The position numbers were made by a program, and so were the translations under genes. Positions 16,760 through 24,976 of a stretch of 64,000 nt of DNA are shown here, piece by piece (the stretch's first letter is position 1; each line of letters starts with the position of its first letter). This DNA is from CAWDNM01 sp964521195. Lineage in GTDB: Bacteria > Actinomycetota > Coriobacteriia > Anaerosomatales > JAAXUF01. The notes under the pieces are model-generated. The model searched no databases, was not told the origin of the DNA, and saw only the letters and a program-made list of their open reading frames with translations. The stretch covers positions 1 to 64,000 of the forward strand of contig CAZFRE010000004.1 of assembly GCA_964521195.1 (NCBI GenBank), written 5' to 3'.

Positions 16760-17490
16760 TGCCGAGCATCGAGGACATCCGCCAGCGGGTCTGGGACTTC
16801 TGGCTGACCGTCATCACCGTGGCCGTGCTCGCGGCGCTCGGCGTGCAGTCGTTCATCGGCACGGGGTACGTGTGGTGGGCCGAGCGCTCGATCCCGGGAT
16901 GGGAGCAGGGGCCGGGCTACTCGGCGTACGTGGGGATGATGAACGCGATCGCGGCGCCGCTCGTGCTGGTGCTGGTGCTGGTCATGGGGCTGTGCGTGCC
17001 CAAGCGGTTGTTCTCTCGGCGGGTGCTGCTGGCCGTGTCGGCCGCCATGGTGGCGGTGGGCATCGCGGCGTGGGCGGTGACCGGCTCACTCTCGACGGGG
17101 CTCGCGATCTACCTCGCACTCGCGGCGGTCATCCAGGTCGCGGTCGTGGCGCTCACGATCGCGGGCGTACGCGGCCCGAGCTACCTCACCGAGGGTCGGC
17201 TCACCAAGACCGGCAGCGGCCTGCTGCACCTGGGGTTCATCCTGTTCGGCATCGTGGTGGTGGCGCTCCAGGCGTCACAATGGACGATGCCGGTCTTCAC
17301 CGCCGCGAGCCTGCTGTCGCTCGTGGGCACCGCGATGGCGTTCTACGCCAAGCGGCTCGCCTGGCACCGTCCCGCGCCTGCCGAGGAGCACGCGTTCGCG
17401 TGGGACGGGGACTCGGGTGCGAGCGAAGGCGAGGCGTGGGAGACGGACGCGCGGGATGACGCCGTCTCGGCGCCACACCACGAGGACTAG
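16759..17490 (+). CDS. Cytochrome c assembly accessory membrane protein (CcmF C-terminal-like)
   Basis: A 243-residue protein with about six hydrophobic stretches and a hydrophilic acidic C-terminus. It contains KTGSGLLHLGFILFG, similar to the His-bearing HLG helix in the C-terminal half of CcmF. With the upstream gene it looks like a CcmF/CcsA system split over two polypeptides. ATG at 16759 overlaps the upstream stop and has GGGAGG nearby. No thioredoxin or haem-lyase partner is adjacent. Assignment rests on context and one motif. Confidence 0.5.
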   Translation: MPSIEDIRQRVWDFWLTVITVAVLAALGVQSFIGTGYVWWAERSIPGWEQGPGYSAYVGMMNAIAAPLVLVLVLVMGLCVPKRLFSRRVLLAVSAAMVAVGIAAWAVTGSLSTGLAIYLALAAVIQVAVVALTIAGVRGPSYLTEGRLTKTGSGLLHLGFILFGIVVVALQASQWTMPVFTAASLLSLVGTAMAFYAKRLAWHRPAPAEEHAFAWDGDSGASEGEAWETDARDDAVSAPHHED

Positions 17491-17519
17491 GGCCCGTCTG
17501 CCGTTCTCTCGCGCCCCGT

Positions 17520-19547
17520 TCACGCCTCCCGGATCATGTGCGTGACCAGCTCGGCGGCCCGCTCCACGACCTCGGGCTCGATCTCGGAACTCGTGTCGGT
17601 CTTCCAGTGCCAGTTCACCGGCAGCCCGGCCGAGTCGAATGCCATGATGGTCATCGCCTTGAAGCCGCGCGCAAGCGCCGGCGTCGCATCGGTCGAGAGC
17701 CCCTTGTAGACGCGCGGCTTCACGAGGATCTCGTGCTCGCGCGAAACACGCTTGGCGAGTCCGGCGAGACGCGCGTTCGAGCGGTACTGGCGCGCCATGC
17801 CCTCGGCGGTGACCCATGAGAGCTGACCAGCGCCTACGTTGTCGAGGTTGATGATGAGCGCGTCTCGGATGTCGTCACCGTATTCGGCGAGGAACGCCTG
17901 CATACCGATGGTGCCGACCTCCTCGGCGCCGGTCGCGACGAACCAGACCTCCTTCTCCACCAGATCGCGGTCGACCATCTCGGTCACCCGACGGCGGATC
18001 CGCGAGGCCTCGTTGGCAGCGAAGTCGTCGTCCTCGATGGGATCGTCGCCGGCCCAACCGCCCTTCCAGCCGAAGCCGTCGTCTTCGTCGTCGTCCGATT
18101 CGTTGGTGTTGAACCGGTCCCAGCTGCCGAGGTCCTTGCCCACCGCCCGCGCGTCGAACTCGTCGTCGACGCCGAGCCAACCCTTCACGTCGTGCGACTC
18201 TTCCTTCTTCTTGCGACCCAGCTTCAGCCCGCCGAGGAACCCGCGCTTGGGCGGCTCCTCCGGCGTCGGGTCCATCGTCCGAGGCGCCTCAGCGGCCCCG
18301 AGCACGATCTCGTCCTCGTCGCGCGGCTCGTACTCGCGCTCGCGCGAGGCGATCTCATCGGCGTAGGAGCGCCGCGGGCGCTCTGACGCGGCGCGGACAC
18401 CGCCGCCACCGAAGCCGTCCGCAGCGTCGTCGGCCCAGTCGCTATCGAGCGCGCGCGTAGAGCGCGGCTCGGGCGTGCGCGAGGGCGCGGGCGCAGGCAC
18501 GCTCGGGCGCGGGGCACTGGCGCGGGGGGCGCTCTCACGCGGCGGCAGCTCGCCTCCGACCGCGGAGAACTCGATCGTCTCGAACTCCGGCAGCCGCGCC
18601 TGGCCGCGCGAGGGACGCGCCGGGGGCTCGCCGTCCGGCTCGGCCCACGTGAAGTCGTCGGGCAGCTCCGTGGACGTGTCGCGCCCGCCCGCCGGCGAGT
18701 AGCTGAGCAGCGAGCCCTCCGGCACCACGCCTGCATCGAGGGCAGCCTCGGGGCTGCGGCGCACGGGTGCTGTCGCAGCCGGGAACTGCGAGGTCACGAA
18801 GCGCGACGAGTCCGGCTCGGGCACGAGGTTGTGGAACACGCCGAGCATCGCCGCCACGCCCGACGCGTTGTCGCCGGCGCCATCGACGTACGGCATCGCC
18901 AGTTCGCGGTGGGCGTTGATGAGCAGCGGGATGAGCAGGTAGCCCGCGAACACGAGCGACGCGTACCAGACGTAGGTGTCGATGTCGCCGGGCACCGGGA
19001 TGGGCAGCGCGACGAACAGCAGCAGCACCGGCACAAGGAACGTGCACCACTTCATGAGCGCGAACGTGATCGGGAACTGCCTGACCATGCCCGGTGAGAA
19101 CGCGAGCGACGAGCGCGCCGTGTCGTAGTGCGCGACGATGACGACCTTCTTCATGCGCTCGCCTCGGCGGGCCTTGGGCACGTGCCGGGCGATGACGTTT
19201 TGGCTGGGCCCCTTGGGCATGATGCGCGACAAGCCCCAGCGCGTGTCGAGGTCCGTCCACATGAAGAACGCCACGATCGCCGAGAGCGCGAAGCCGGCCC
19301 ACAGCAACATGCCGTCGAGCAGCCATGCCCCCGCACACACCGCCGAGACGATCGTGAGCAGGTGGTAGAGCACGTACGCCCACGAGTAGGTGCGCGGCGC
19401 GTCGAACTCCTGGAGCTCGGGCTCGAGACCACGGGCGACGAATACCGACTCGATGTAGGACGCGGCTTGGCGCTCGGCATCGGTCGTCGCGGGACGCGGG
19501 CCGATCTCATCGGCGAGCGCGGAGAGGTGCTGCATGATCTCGGCCAT
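17520..19547 (-). CDS. Membrane M28-family metallopeptidase with long disordered insert
   Basis: A 675-residue protein. Four hydrophobic segments occur at about 56-97 and 160-210. The M28 dizinc site is complete by comparison with known aminopeptidases: H140 and D142 (VAHYDTA), D226 (GAGDNASG), E542/E543 (TGAEEVG), D569 (NLDNVG) and H647 (VNWHWKTDTSS). Residues 245-520, inserted between the second and third ligands, are low complexity: Arg/Pro/Ser-rich, then a Lys cluster, then Asp-rich. ATG at 19547 has GGAGGT; the frame is open to 19796 but that would overlap the divergent serpin gene. It probably cleaves peptides at the membrane; substrate unknown. Confidence 0.8.
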   Translation of the reverse strand: MAEIMQHLSALADEIGPRPATTDAERQAASYIESVFVARGLEPELQEFDAPRTYSWAYVLYHLLTIVSAVCAGAWLLDGMLLWAGFALSAIVAFFMWTDLDTRWGLSRIMPKGPSQNVIARHVPKARRGERMKKVVIVAHYDTARSSLAFSPGMVRQFPITFALMKWCTFLVPVLLLFVALPIPVPGDIDTYVWYASLVFAGYLLIPLLINAHRELAMPYVDGAGDNASGVAAMLGVFHNLVPEPDSSRFVTSQFPAATAPVRRSPEAALDAGVVPEGSLLSYSPAGGRDTSTELPDDFTWAEPDGEPPARPSRGQARLPEFETIEFSAVGGELPPRESAPRASAPRPSVPAPAPSRTPEPRSTRALDSDWADDAADGFGGGGVRAASERPRRSYADEIASREREYEPRDEDEIVLGAAEAPRTMDPTPEEPPKRGFLGGLKLGRKKKEESHDVKGWLGVDDEFDARAVGKDLGSWDRFNTNESDDDEDDGFGWKGGWAGDDPIEDDDFAANEASRIRRRVTEMVDRDLVEKEVWFVATGAEEVGTIGMQAFLAEYGDDIRDALIINLDNVGAGQLSWVTAEGMARQYRSNARLAGLAKRVSREHEILVKPRVYKGLSTDATPALARGFKAMTIMAFDSAGLPVNWHWKTDTSSEIEPEVVERAAELVTHMIREA

Positions 19548-19759
19548 CGAAGACCTCCGACACGGTGGTGTGCGAGCGGTTGGGCGGCGATTGCGCGTCG
19601 CGTACATGGTAGCGCAGAGGGACGACACGCGAACGGCCCGCCCACGCGAACCCCATACCGCTCGCGCGCGTCCTACACACATGAGCGCGAGGCAGGAGCG
19701 AATACTCGGACGCGGGACAGCTGCGCACGAGCGCGGCGAGGATTCGAGGGGGCGTCGAC

Positions 19760-21076
19760 ATGAAGCGAGCGGCACTCGTCCTGACAGCGGTCGCACTGGT
19801 CGCGATGACCGCGGGCTGTACGAAGGACGCGGCGGTCTCGGCGGGTGGTGTGCTTGCGGCTTCGGCGGCGCCGACCGAGGGCTCGGCCAGCGCGGCTGTC
19901 GACCCGCGGCTCGCGGAGGCGATCAACGCGTTCGGGTTCGATCTGCTTCGCGCCATCGAGGCGAGCGGCGACCCGGTTGCGCGCGGCACGTCCGGAGACC
20001 CAAACGCCCGCGCGACCGTGATCTCGCCACTCTCAGTGCATGCTGCGCTTTCGATGGCCGCGAACGGCGCCAGCGGCGAGACGCTCGACGAGATGCGGAA
20101 GACGCTGCGCCTCGACGCGTTCCCCGAACACGACGCCAACGCCGCGTACGCGAACCTGCTCACGCGGCTCAACGCGAGCACGGGCGCCACGATGTCGGTC
20201 GCCAACTCGCTGTGGATCGATGAGGGATTCCCGGTCAAGGAGCCGTTCGTCTCGGCGAACCGGCGGTTCTTCGGGTCGGAGGTGCGCTCGCTCGACCTGC
20301 AGGACCGTGCGGCGCCCCGGGCGATCAACCGGTGGGTCTCGGAGCAGACGCACGGCAAGATCGATCGCATCGTGCCGGACGATCCCAGCGAGCAGAGCGT
20401 GCTCGAGATCGTGAACGCGACGTACTTTGACGGGAAGTGGGCATTGCCATTCGAAGCGCGGGCCACGGGCGAGGAGCCGTTCTACCTCGCGGATGGCGCG
20501 ACCATCGGCGTGCCGATGATGCGCCAGTTCGCCGCGTGGCGCCATGTGATGAACGCCAAGTACGAGGCGATCGAGCTGCCGTACGCGGGCGGTTCCACGT
20601 CGATGGTCGTCATCGAGCAAAGCCCGCTCTCCTCGGCGAATCCGGGGATTCCGACGCTCGACGGCGAGTCGTTCGGGCAGCTGTGGAGCGAGCTGAAGTC
20701 GACGCAGGCCACGGAGGGCAGCATCCACCTGCCCAAGCTTGAGGCGCGGTGGGGCGATTCGCTGGTTGAGCGCCTCCAGGCACTTTCGATGACGAGCGTC
20801 TTCGACTCAGAGTCGTCGGACCTCTCGCGGCTGAGCGACGTCGAGCCGCAGCGGATCGACACCGTCAGGCACAAGACCTACCTGCGCGTCGACGAGGAAG
20901 GAACCGAAGCCGCAGCCGTGACCGAAGTGGGAGTAGCCGCTGGCGCCGCGATGGGCCCGCAGACCGAGCCGTTCCAGATGATCGTCGACCGCCCCTACCT
21001 CATGGCCATCGTCGACAACGACACCGGCGCCGTGCTCTTCCTCGCGACGGTCCACAATCCGGAACCGGTGGAGTAG
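19760..21076 (+). CDS. Lipoprotein serpin (serine protease inhibitor)
   Basis: A 438-residue serpin with a lipoprotein signal peptide ending TAGC, Cys20 being the predicted lipidated residue. Core features are VISPLSVHAALSMAANGA, NSLWIDEGFPVK, NATYFDGKW and, near the C-terminus, DRPYLMAIVDNDTGAVLFL. The reactive loop hinge EEGTEAAAVTEV (from residue 379) has the small residues of inhibitory serpins; counting from it puts P1 near G395. Anchored outside the cell, it would trap a protease by suicide cleavage. ATG at 19760 follows GAGGGGG. It is divergent from the M28 peptidase gene; since that is a metallopeptidase, it is an unlikely target. Confidence 0.92.
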   Translation: MKRAALVLTAVALVAMTAGCTKDAAVSAGGVLAASAAPTEGSASAAVDPRLAEAINAFGFDLLRAIEASGDPVARGTSGDPNARATVISPLSVHAALSMAANGASGETLDEMRKTLRLDAFPEHDANAAYANLLTRLNASTGATMSVANSLWIDEGFPVKEPFVSANRRFFGSEVRSLDLQDRAAPRAINRWVSEQTHGKIDRIVPDDPSEQSVLEIVNATYFDGKWALPFEARATGEEPFYLADGATIGVPMMRQFAAWRHVMNAKYEAIELPYAGGSTSMVVIEQSPLSSANPGIPTLDGESFGQLWSELKSTQATEGSIHLPKLEARWGDSLVERLQALSMTSVFDSESSDLSRLSDVEPQRIDTVRHKTYLRVDEEGTEAAAVTEVGVAAGAAMGPQTEPFQMIVDRPYLMAIVDNDTGAVLFLATVHNPEPVE

Positions 21077-21161
21077 CCCCTGCCCGCGCACGCCTACGGC
21101 TCGCGCGCGGGTAAGAATCTCCCATCAGCCACGCGCCACGCGCGCTGAATGGGAGAGGCGC

Positions 21162-22157
21162 ATGTCGAGATTGAGTGAGGTACTCCACGGTGGCCCCGTC
21201 GATGCCGAGGAGATCGCGCGCGTACGGGCCGTCCTCATGTTCGAGGAGCCCAACCTCCGCGGTCGCGTGGAGCGCTTCACGGCGCTGCTCATCCTCGCCT
21301 CGGCGATCGCGACCTTCGGACTACTCGCCGACTCGGTGGCAACCGTCATCGGAGCGATGATCGTCGCGCCGCTCATGCTGCCGATCATGGGACTCGCGTT
21401 CGGGATCAGCATCGGTGATCGCAAGGCGGTGGTGAGCTCGCTTGTGGTGGGTGTCTCGGGCATCGCGACGACCATCGCCGTCGGCTACCTGCTGTCCATG
21501 CCGTGGTGGAACCTCAACGTCGGGGGCAATGCTCAGATCATGGCACGCACCGCGCCGCGCCTCGTCGACCTGTGTGCCGCACTCGCCACCGGCCTCGCAG
21601 GCGCGTTCGGCACCGGGCGACGCGACGTCTCGGATACGCTGCCGGGAGTCGCGATCGCGATCTCGCTCGTGCCGCCGCTCGCCAACGTCGGCATCCTGCT
21701 CGGCGCCGGTCGGCCTGACCTCGCCGCCGGCAGCATGCTGCTGTTCGTGACGAACTACCTCGCGATCCTGCTGACCGGCGCGCTCATGTTCGGACTCATG
21801 GGATTCCCGGCCGCCGTGCTCGGGGACGAGTCGCCCAGGGCGCGCCGAGTGGCGATCTCCATCGTGGTGGCACTTGCGCTCGTCATCGCCGTGCCGCTCG
21901 CCGCGCAAAGCTACCGAGTCACCACCGCCAACCTCGCCGCGACACGCGCGCACGACGCTGCGGAGCGCTGGGTGGAGGGCAGCGGTTACACCGTCGACTC
22001 GGTGCAGGCGGACGGTGAGGTGAAGATCGTCATCGCCGGCCGCGGAGAGCTGCCGAGGACCACCGCGCTCGAGGCGGCACTGCGAGGCAGGCTCTACGGC
22101 ATGGACGTCTCGGTGAACGCGATTCCCGAAGACAGCTTCACCATTCGCACCCGCTGA
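21162..22157 (+). CDS. DUF389 (TIGR00341) membrane protein
   Basis: A 331-residue protein. A short N-terminus is followed by six or so helices including VIGAMIVAPLMLPIMGLA and PGVAIAISLVPPLANVGIL, the hallmarks of DUF389. A 90-residue soluble C-terminal domain ends the protein. ATG at 21162 follows GGGAGAGG. It lies after the serpin gene on the same strand with an 85-base gap. The function of this widespread family is not established. Confidence 0.85.
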   Translation: MSRLSEVLHGGPVDAEEIARVRAVLMFEEPNLRGRVERFTALLILASAIATFGLLADSVATVIGAMIVAPLMLPIMGLAFGISIGDRKAVVSSLVVGVSGIATTIAVGYLLSMPWWNLNVGGNAQIMARTAPRLVDLCAALATGLAGAFGTGRRDVSDTLPGVAIAISLVPPLANVGILLGAGRPDLAAGSMLLFVTNYLAILLTGALMFGLMGFPAAVLGDESPRARRVAISIVVALALVIAVPLAAQSYRVTTANLAATRAHDAAERWVEGSGYTVDSVQADGEVKIVIAGRGELPRTTALEAALRGRLYGMDVSVNAIPEDSFTIRTR

Positions 22158-22161
22158 GAAC

Positions 22162-22204
22162 GCACAGCGGCCCAGCCACCGTTTCCGGTAGCCGGGCCGC
22201 GTGC
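22162..22204. terminator. Hairpin between convergent genes
   Basis: GCGGCCC at 22167 pairs with GGGCCGC ending at 22200, with inner pairs GC/GC and ACCG/CGGT separated by two mismatches, and outer GCAC/GTGC. On the minus strand the loop reads GAAA. It lies between the converging DUF389 gene and the cytochrome gene and probably terminates both. Confidence 0.65.
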
Positions 22205-22232
22205 ACTGCGCCGGGGGGATGGCGCGTATCGC

Positions 22233-22667
22233 CTAGAGGATGCCGGGCTCCATGTGAGCCGGCCGCGTGTTGTGGCACTTCCCGCATTCGTTCATGTGAC
22301 GCCGCTGATGTTGGGCGGAGAGCGTCGGGTCCTTGCTGTGGCACTGGCACCCCGGGATCGGGATGACGAACCGCTTCTGGATCGGCGCCGCCTGTCCGGC
22401 CGCGACCGCCTCGTCATACGCCTCGAGCACACCCGGAATCGCCGAGCCCGACGGGCCACCGAAGTTGTACAGCAGCAGCCCGCCGACCACCAGCAGCAGC
22501 ACAAGCGATACCACGGTGATGCCAACGCCTTTGAGCACGCGCACCCACAGCGGACGCTTGGGCGCGCACTGCTCGGCGGGCACGGTCTGCTCGGCCGGGG
22601 CCACCTCCTCGGCGGAAGCTTGCGGCCCGCCCTCGGGGACGATGCTGTCGGGCTCGAACTCGCTCAC
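22233..22667 (-). CDS. Small membrane-anchored c-type cytochrome with CXCH and CXXCH
   Basis: A 144-residue protein. Residues 1-36 are acidic and Pro-rich, residues 42-68 form one helix, and the C-terminal 75 residues face outside. There C107-Q-C109-H110 and C128-G-K-C131-H132 appear with extra histidines (AQHQRRH, PAHME). The second is a standard haem c site; the first, with only one residue between cysteines, is unusual. GTG at 22667 lies 6 bases after the hcp stop, so it belongs to the nitrosative-stress operon, and could feed electrons to or from that system. No close family recognised. Confidence 0.7.
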   Translation of the reverse strand: MSEFEPDSIVPEGGPQASAEEVAPAEQTVPAEQCAPKRPLWVRVLKGVGITVVSLVLLLVVGGLLLYNFGGPSGSAIPGVLEAYDEAVAAGQAAPIQKRFVIPIPGCQCHSKDPTLSAQHQRRHMNECGKCHNTRPAHMEPGIL

Positions 22668-22673
22668 GGTCTC

Positions 22674-24323
22674 TTACGCCTCCTTGGCGCCGAGGATCGC
22701 CTCGAGGTCCTCCCGCGGCGAGGACGCGATCGGCTTGAGATCGAAGTTCTCGACGAGCACGCCGAGGACGTTGGGCGACACGAACGCCGGCAGCGACGGT
22801 CCGATGCGGATGTCCTTGATGCCCAGGTGCAGCAGCGATAGCAGGACCGCGACGGCCTTCTGCTCGTACCACGACAACACGATCGAGAGCGGCAGGTCGT
22901 TGACGTCGCATTCGAATGCCTCGGCGAGTGCGACCGCGATCTTGACCGCCGAGTAGGCGTCGTTGCACTGACCCACGTCCATGAGGCGCGGCAGACCGCC
23001 GATCTCGCCCAGCTGCTTGTCGAAGAAGCGGAACTTGCCACATGCGAGCGTCAGCACGATCGTATCGGCAGGGGTCTGCTCGACGAACTCGGTGTAGTAA
23101 TTGCGGCCCGGCTTCGCGCCGTCGCAGCCGCCCACCAGGAAGAAGTGCCTGATCGCGCCGGACTTCACGGCCTCGATGACCGTCGGGGCGACGGAAAGCA
23201 CCGTGTTGCGGCCGAAGCCAACCATGACCTCGCCGGCGTCGGTGTCCTCGGCGAAGCCGTCCATCGCAAGCGCCTTCTCGACAACCGCCGAGAAGTCCGC
23301 GCGGGTGACGTGCGGCAGGCCAGGGAAGTGGACGGGGCCGGAGGTGAAGACGCGGTCGCGGTAGGTGTCCTTCGGCGGCATGAGGCAGTTGGTGGTCATC
23401 AGCACGGCGCCGGGGAACTGCGCGAACTCCTTGTGCTGGTTCTGCCATGCGGTGCCGAAGTGGCCGTAGAAGTGCGCGTGCTTCTTGAGCTCGGGGTAGG
23501 CGTGGGTCGGGAGCATCTCGCCGTGGGTGTAGATCTTGATGCCGGTGCCCTCGGTGGCCTTGAGGATGGCGTCCATGTCGGCGAGGTCGTGGCCCGAGAC
23601 CAGGATCGCCTTGCCGGCCGCATGTCCGAGCGGGACCTTGGTCGGCACGGGCTGACCGTACGTGCCGGTGTTCGCCTCGTCGAGGATCTCCATCGTCCGC
23701 AGGTTGATCGCACCGCACTCGAGCGTGAGGGCGACCCAGGCGTTCAAGTCGAGCGACTCGTCGCTCATCGCGGCGAGCGCCTTGAAGAGGTAGCTGTAGA
23801 TCGCGGGATCGGTCTTGCCGAGTGCGCGAGCGTGGTGCTCGTAGGCGCCGACGCCCTTCATGCCATAGAGGGTGGTCTCCTGCAGCGACTGGATGTCACC
23901 GTCGCGCGACGTGTCCCACGGCGAGCCGAACTCCTGGCCCTGGGCGACCTTGCCCTCGACGGTGGCGGCCGGGGTGAAGGTCGCGTAGATGCTCTCGTAC
24001 GCCACCGAACCGCCCGCAGCCACAACAGCGGCCTTGAGGACGTCGCGCAGCTTGACGGCCTCGTCGACCTTGGCGGCGATGGACACGTCCTCAAAGTCCA
24101 CGTTCGTGAGGGTGGTGAAGAGCGAGTCGGCGACGAACGCGCCGGCCTCAGCCGTGTTGACGCCGAGCTTCTCGGCATCGACGGCGACGAGCGCGATGCC
24201 GCGGCACGCGTTGACGAGCAGATCCTGCAGGGCGGCGACGTCTTCCTTCTTGCCGCAGACTCCTACGGTGGTGCAGGCCTCGCCGCGAGCGGTCTGCTCG
24301 CACTGGTTGCAGAACATCGACAT
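22674..24323 (-). CDS. hcp: Hybrid cluster protein (hydroxylamine reductase)
   Basis: A 549-residue cytoplasmic Fe-S protein. The N-terminal cluster ligands are C5, C8, C17 and C23 (CNQCEQTA, ACTTVGVCGK), the short-spaced class found in anaerobes. Later hallmarks include TLECGAINLRTM, VGGCDGAKPGRNYY, LACGKFRF and DVGQCNDAYS, which contribute ligands to the hybrid Fe-S-O cluster. Hcp reduces NO to N2O and hydroxylamine to ammonia, protecting against nitrosative stress. ATG at 24323 has AAGGAAG. The frame is open to 24590, but the extra part covers a structured GC-rich spacer and is not conserved. The gene follows ygbA and the ferredoxin gene and precedes the small cytochrome. Confidence 0.95.
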   Translation of the reverse strand: MSMFCNQCEQTARGEACTTVGVCGKKEDVAALQDLLVNACRGIALVAVDAEKLGVNTAEAGAFVADSLFTTLTNVDFEDVSIAAKVDEAVKLRDVLKAAVVAAGGSVAYESIYATFTPAATVEGKVAQGQEFGSPWDTSRDGDIQSLQETTLYGMKGVGAYEHHARALGKTDPAIYSYLFKALAAMSDESLDLNAWVALTLECGAINLRTMEILDEANTGTYGQPVPTKVPLGHAAGKAILVSGHDLADMDAILKATEGTGIKIYTHGEMLPTHAYPELKKHAHFYGHFGTAWQNQHKEFAQFPGAVLMTTNCLMPPKDTYRDRVFTSGPVHFPGLPHVTRADFSAVVEKALAMDGFAEDTDAGEVMVGFGRNTVLSVAPTVIEAVKSGAIRHFFLVGGCDGAKPGRNYYTEFVEQTPADTIVLTLACGKFRFFDKQLGEIGGLPRLMDVGQCNDAYSAVKIAVALAEAFECDVNDLPLSIVLSWYEQKAVAVLLSLLHLGIKDIRIGPSLPAFVSPNVLGVLVENFDLKPIASSPREDLEAILGAKEA

Positions 24324-24425
24324 GAGTACTTCCTTTCCAGGCAGTTCGTTCGAGTCGGTCAGTTCGGTGGTTCCAGAGGCATTCAACGCGGCCCATGCTG
24401 CCGCGACGTAGCCGAGGGAGAGCAG

Positions 24426-24553
24426 GCGATCGGCCGGCCGGGGCCGGAGCGAGATTCCGCAGCCGGGGGAGGCGCGAAGGACGCATCGCGTCCGTAGCGC
24501 CGAGGGCCCCCGGCCAGGACCGGCCGCAGCGAGGGCCCCGGCCGGCCGATCGC
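24426..24553 (-). promoter_or_regulatory. Long nested hairpin in the ferredoxin-hcp spacer
   Basis: A perfect 20-bp inverted repeat (24426-24445 with 24534-24553) encloses further nested stems: 24462-24469 with 24507-24514 (8 bp), 24471-24475 with 24497-24501 (5 bp) and 24479-24484 with 24488-24493 (6 bp, 3-base loop). It fills most of the 239-base gap, starts 9 bases past the ferredoxin stop and ends about 100 bases before hcp. It may set the ferredoxin:hcp ratio by attenuation or mRNA processing, or be a dispersed repeat. Confidence 0.7.
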
Positions 24554-24562
24554 CGGCGGGCG

Positions 24563-24976
24563 CTACCCGTGAATCAACGCCGGCAAGCACCGCGTGCAGA
24601 CCCAGGTCGACGTGCCCTTGGTCCTTACCGGCAGCAGCGGTCCATCATCTTCCGAGCGACCGCAGTTGAAGCAGTGCTGCGGGATGTAGAGCGGCGCGCC
24701 GGCAGCCTCGGCCTCGGCGGTCTGCTCGGCGGTGTGTGCTTCGACCGCGTCGTGGCTGTAGGGCACGGTCTCGCGATACTCGAGCGTGAGCGCGCCGGTG
24801 GGGCAGACGCCCAAGCAGAAGCCGGCGCCGTCGCAAAGCTCCTCCTTGACGACCTTGGCCTTGCCGTCGACGAGCACGATCGCGCCCTCGGCGCACGGCG
24901 ACACGCAGACGCCGCAGCCGTTGCAGAGCTCCTCATCGATGTGGACGATCTGGCGGGTGACGGTGGCGGTACTCAT
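24563..24976 (-). CDS. 2[4Fe-4S] ferredoxin with C-terminal zinc-ribbon-like tail
   Basis: A 137-residue protein. The first cluster site is CNGCGVCVSPC and the second CDGAGFCLGVCP, so two [4Fe-4S] clusters are expected, although the second lacks the usual CxxCxxC spacing at its start (C-x5-C-x3-C). Residues 100-137 add CFNCG and CTRCLP, a likely zinc or Fe-S knuckle not found in ordinary ferredoxins. ATG at 24976 overlaps the ygbA stop (ATGA), so the genes are translationally coupled. It is the natural electron donor for Hcp, encoded next on the same transcript. Confidence 0.88.
   Translation of the reverse strand: MSTATVTRQIVHIDEELCNGCGVCVSPCAEGAIVLVDGKAKVVKEELCDGAGFCLGVCPTGALTLEYRETVPYSHDAVEAHTAEQTAEAEAAGAPLYIPQHCFNCGRSEDDGPLLPVRTKGTSTWVCTRCLPALIHG

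Noticed and set aside
17600..17720. Apparent loss of the last zinc-ligand His in the M28 peptidase (STDATPAL in place of SDHxxF)
   Set aside because: In aminopeptidases of this family the ligand can lie in a later YH/WHxxxDT motif, and H647 in VNWHWKTDTSS fits that role.
24324..24590. N-terminal extension of hcp (start at 24590)
   Set aside because: The extra 89 codons cover the nested hairpin, have no Hcp homology, and a good ribosome site precedes the ATG at 24323.
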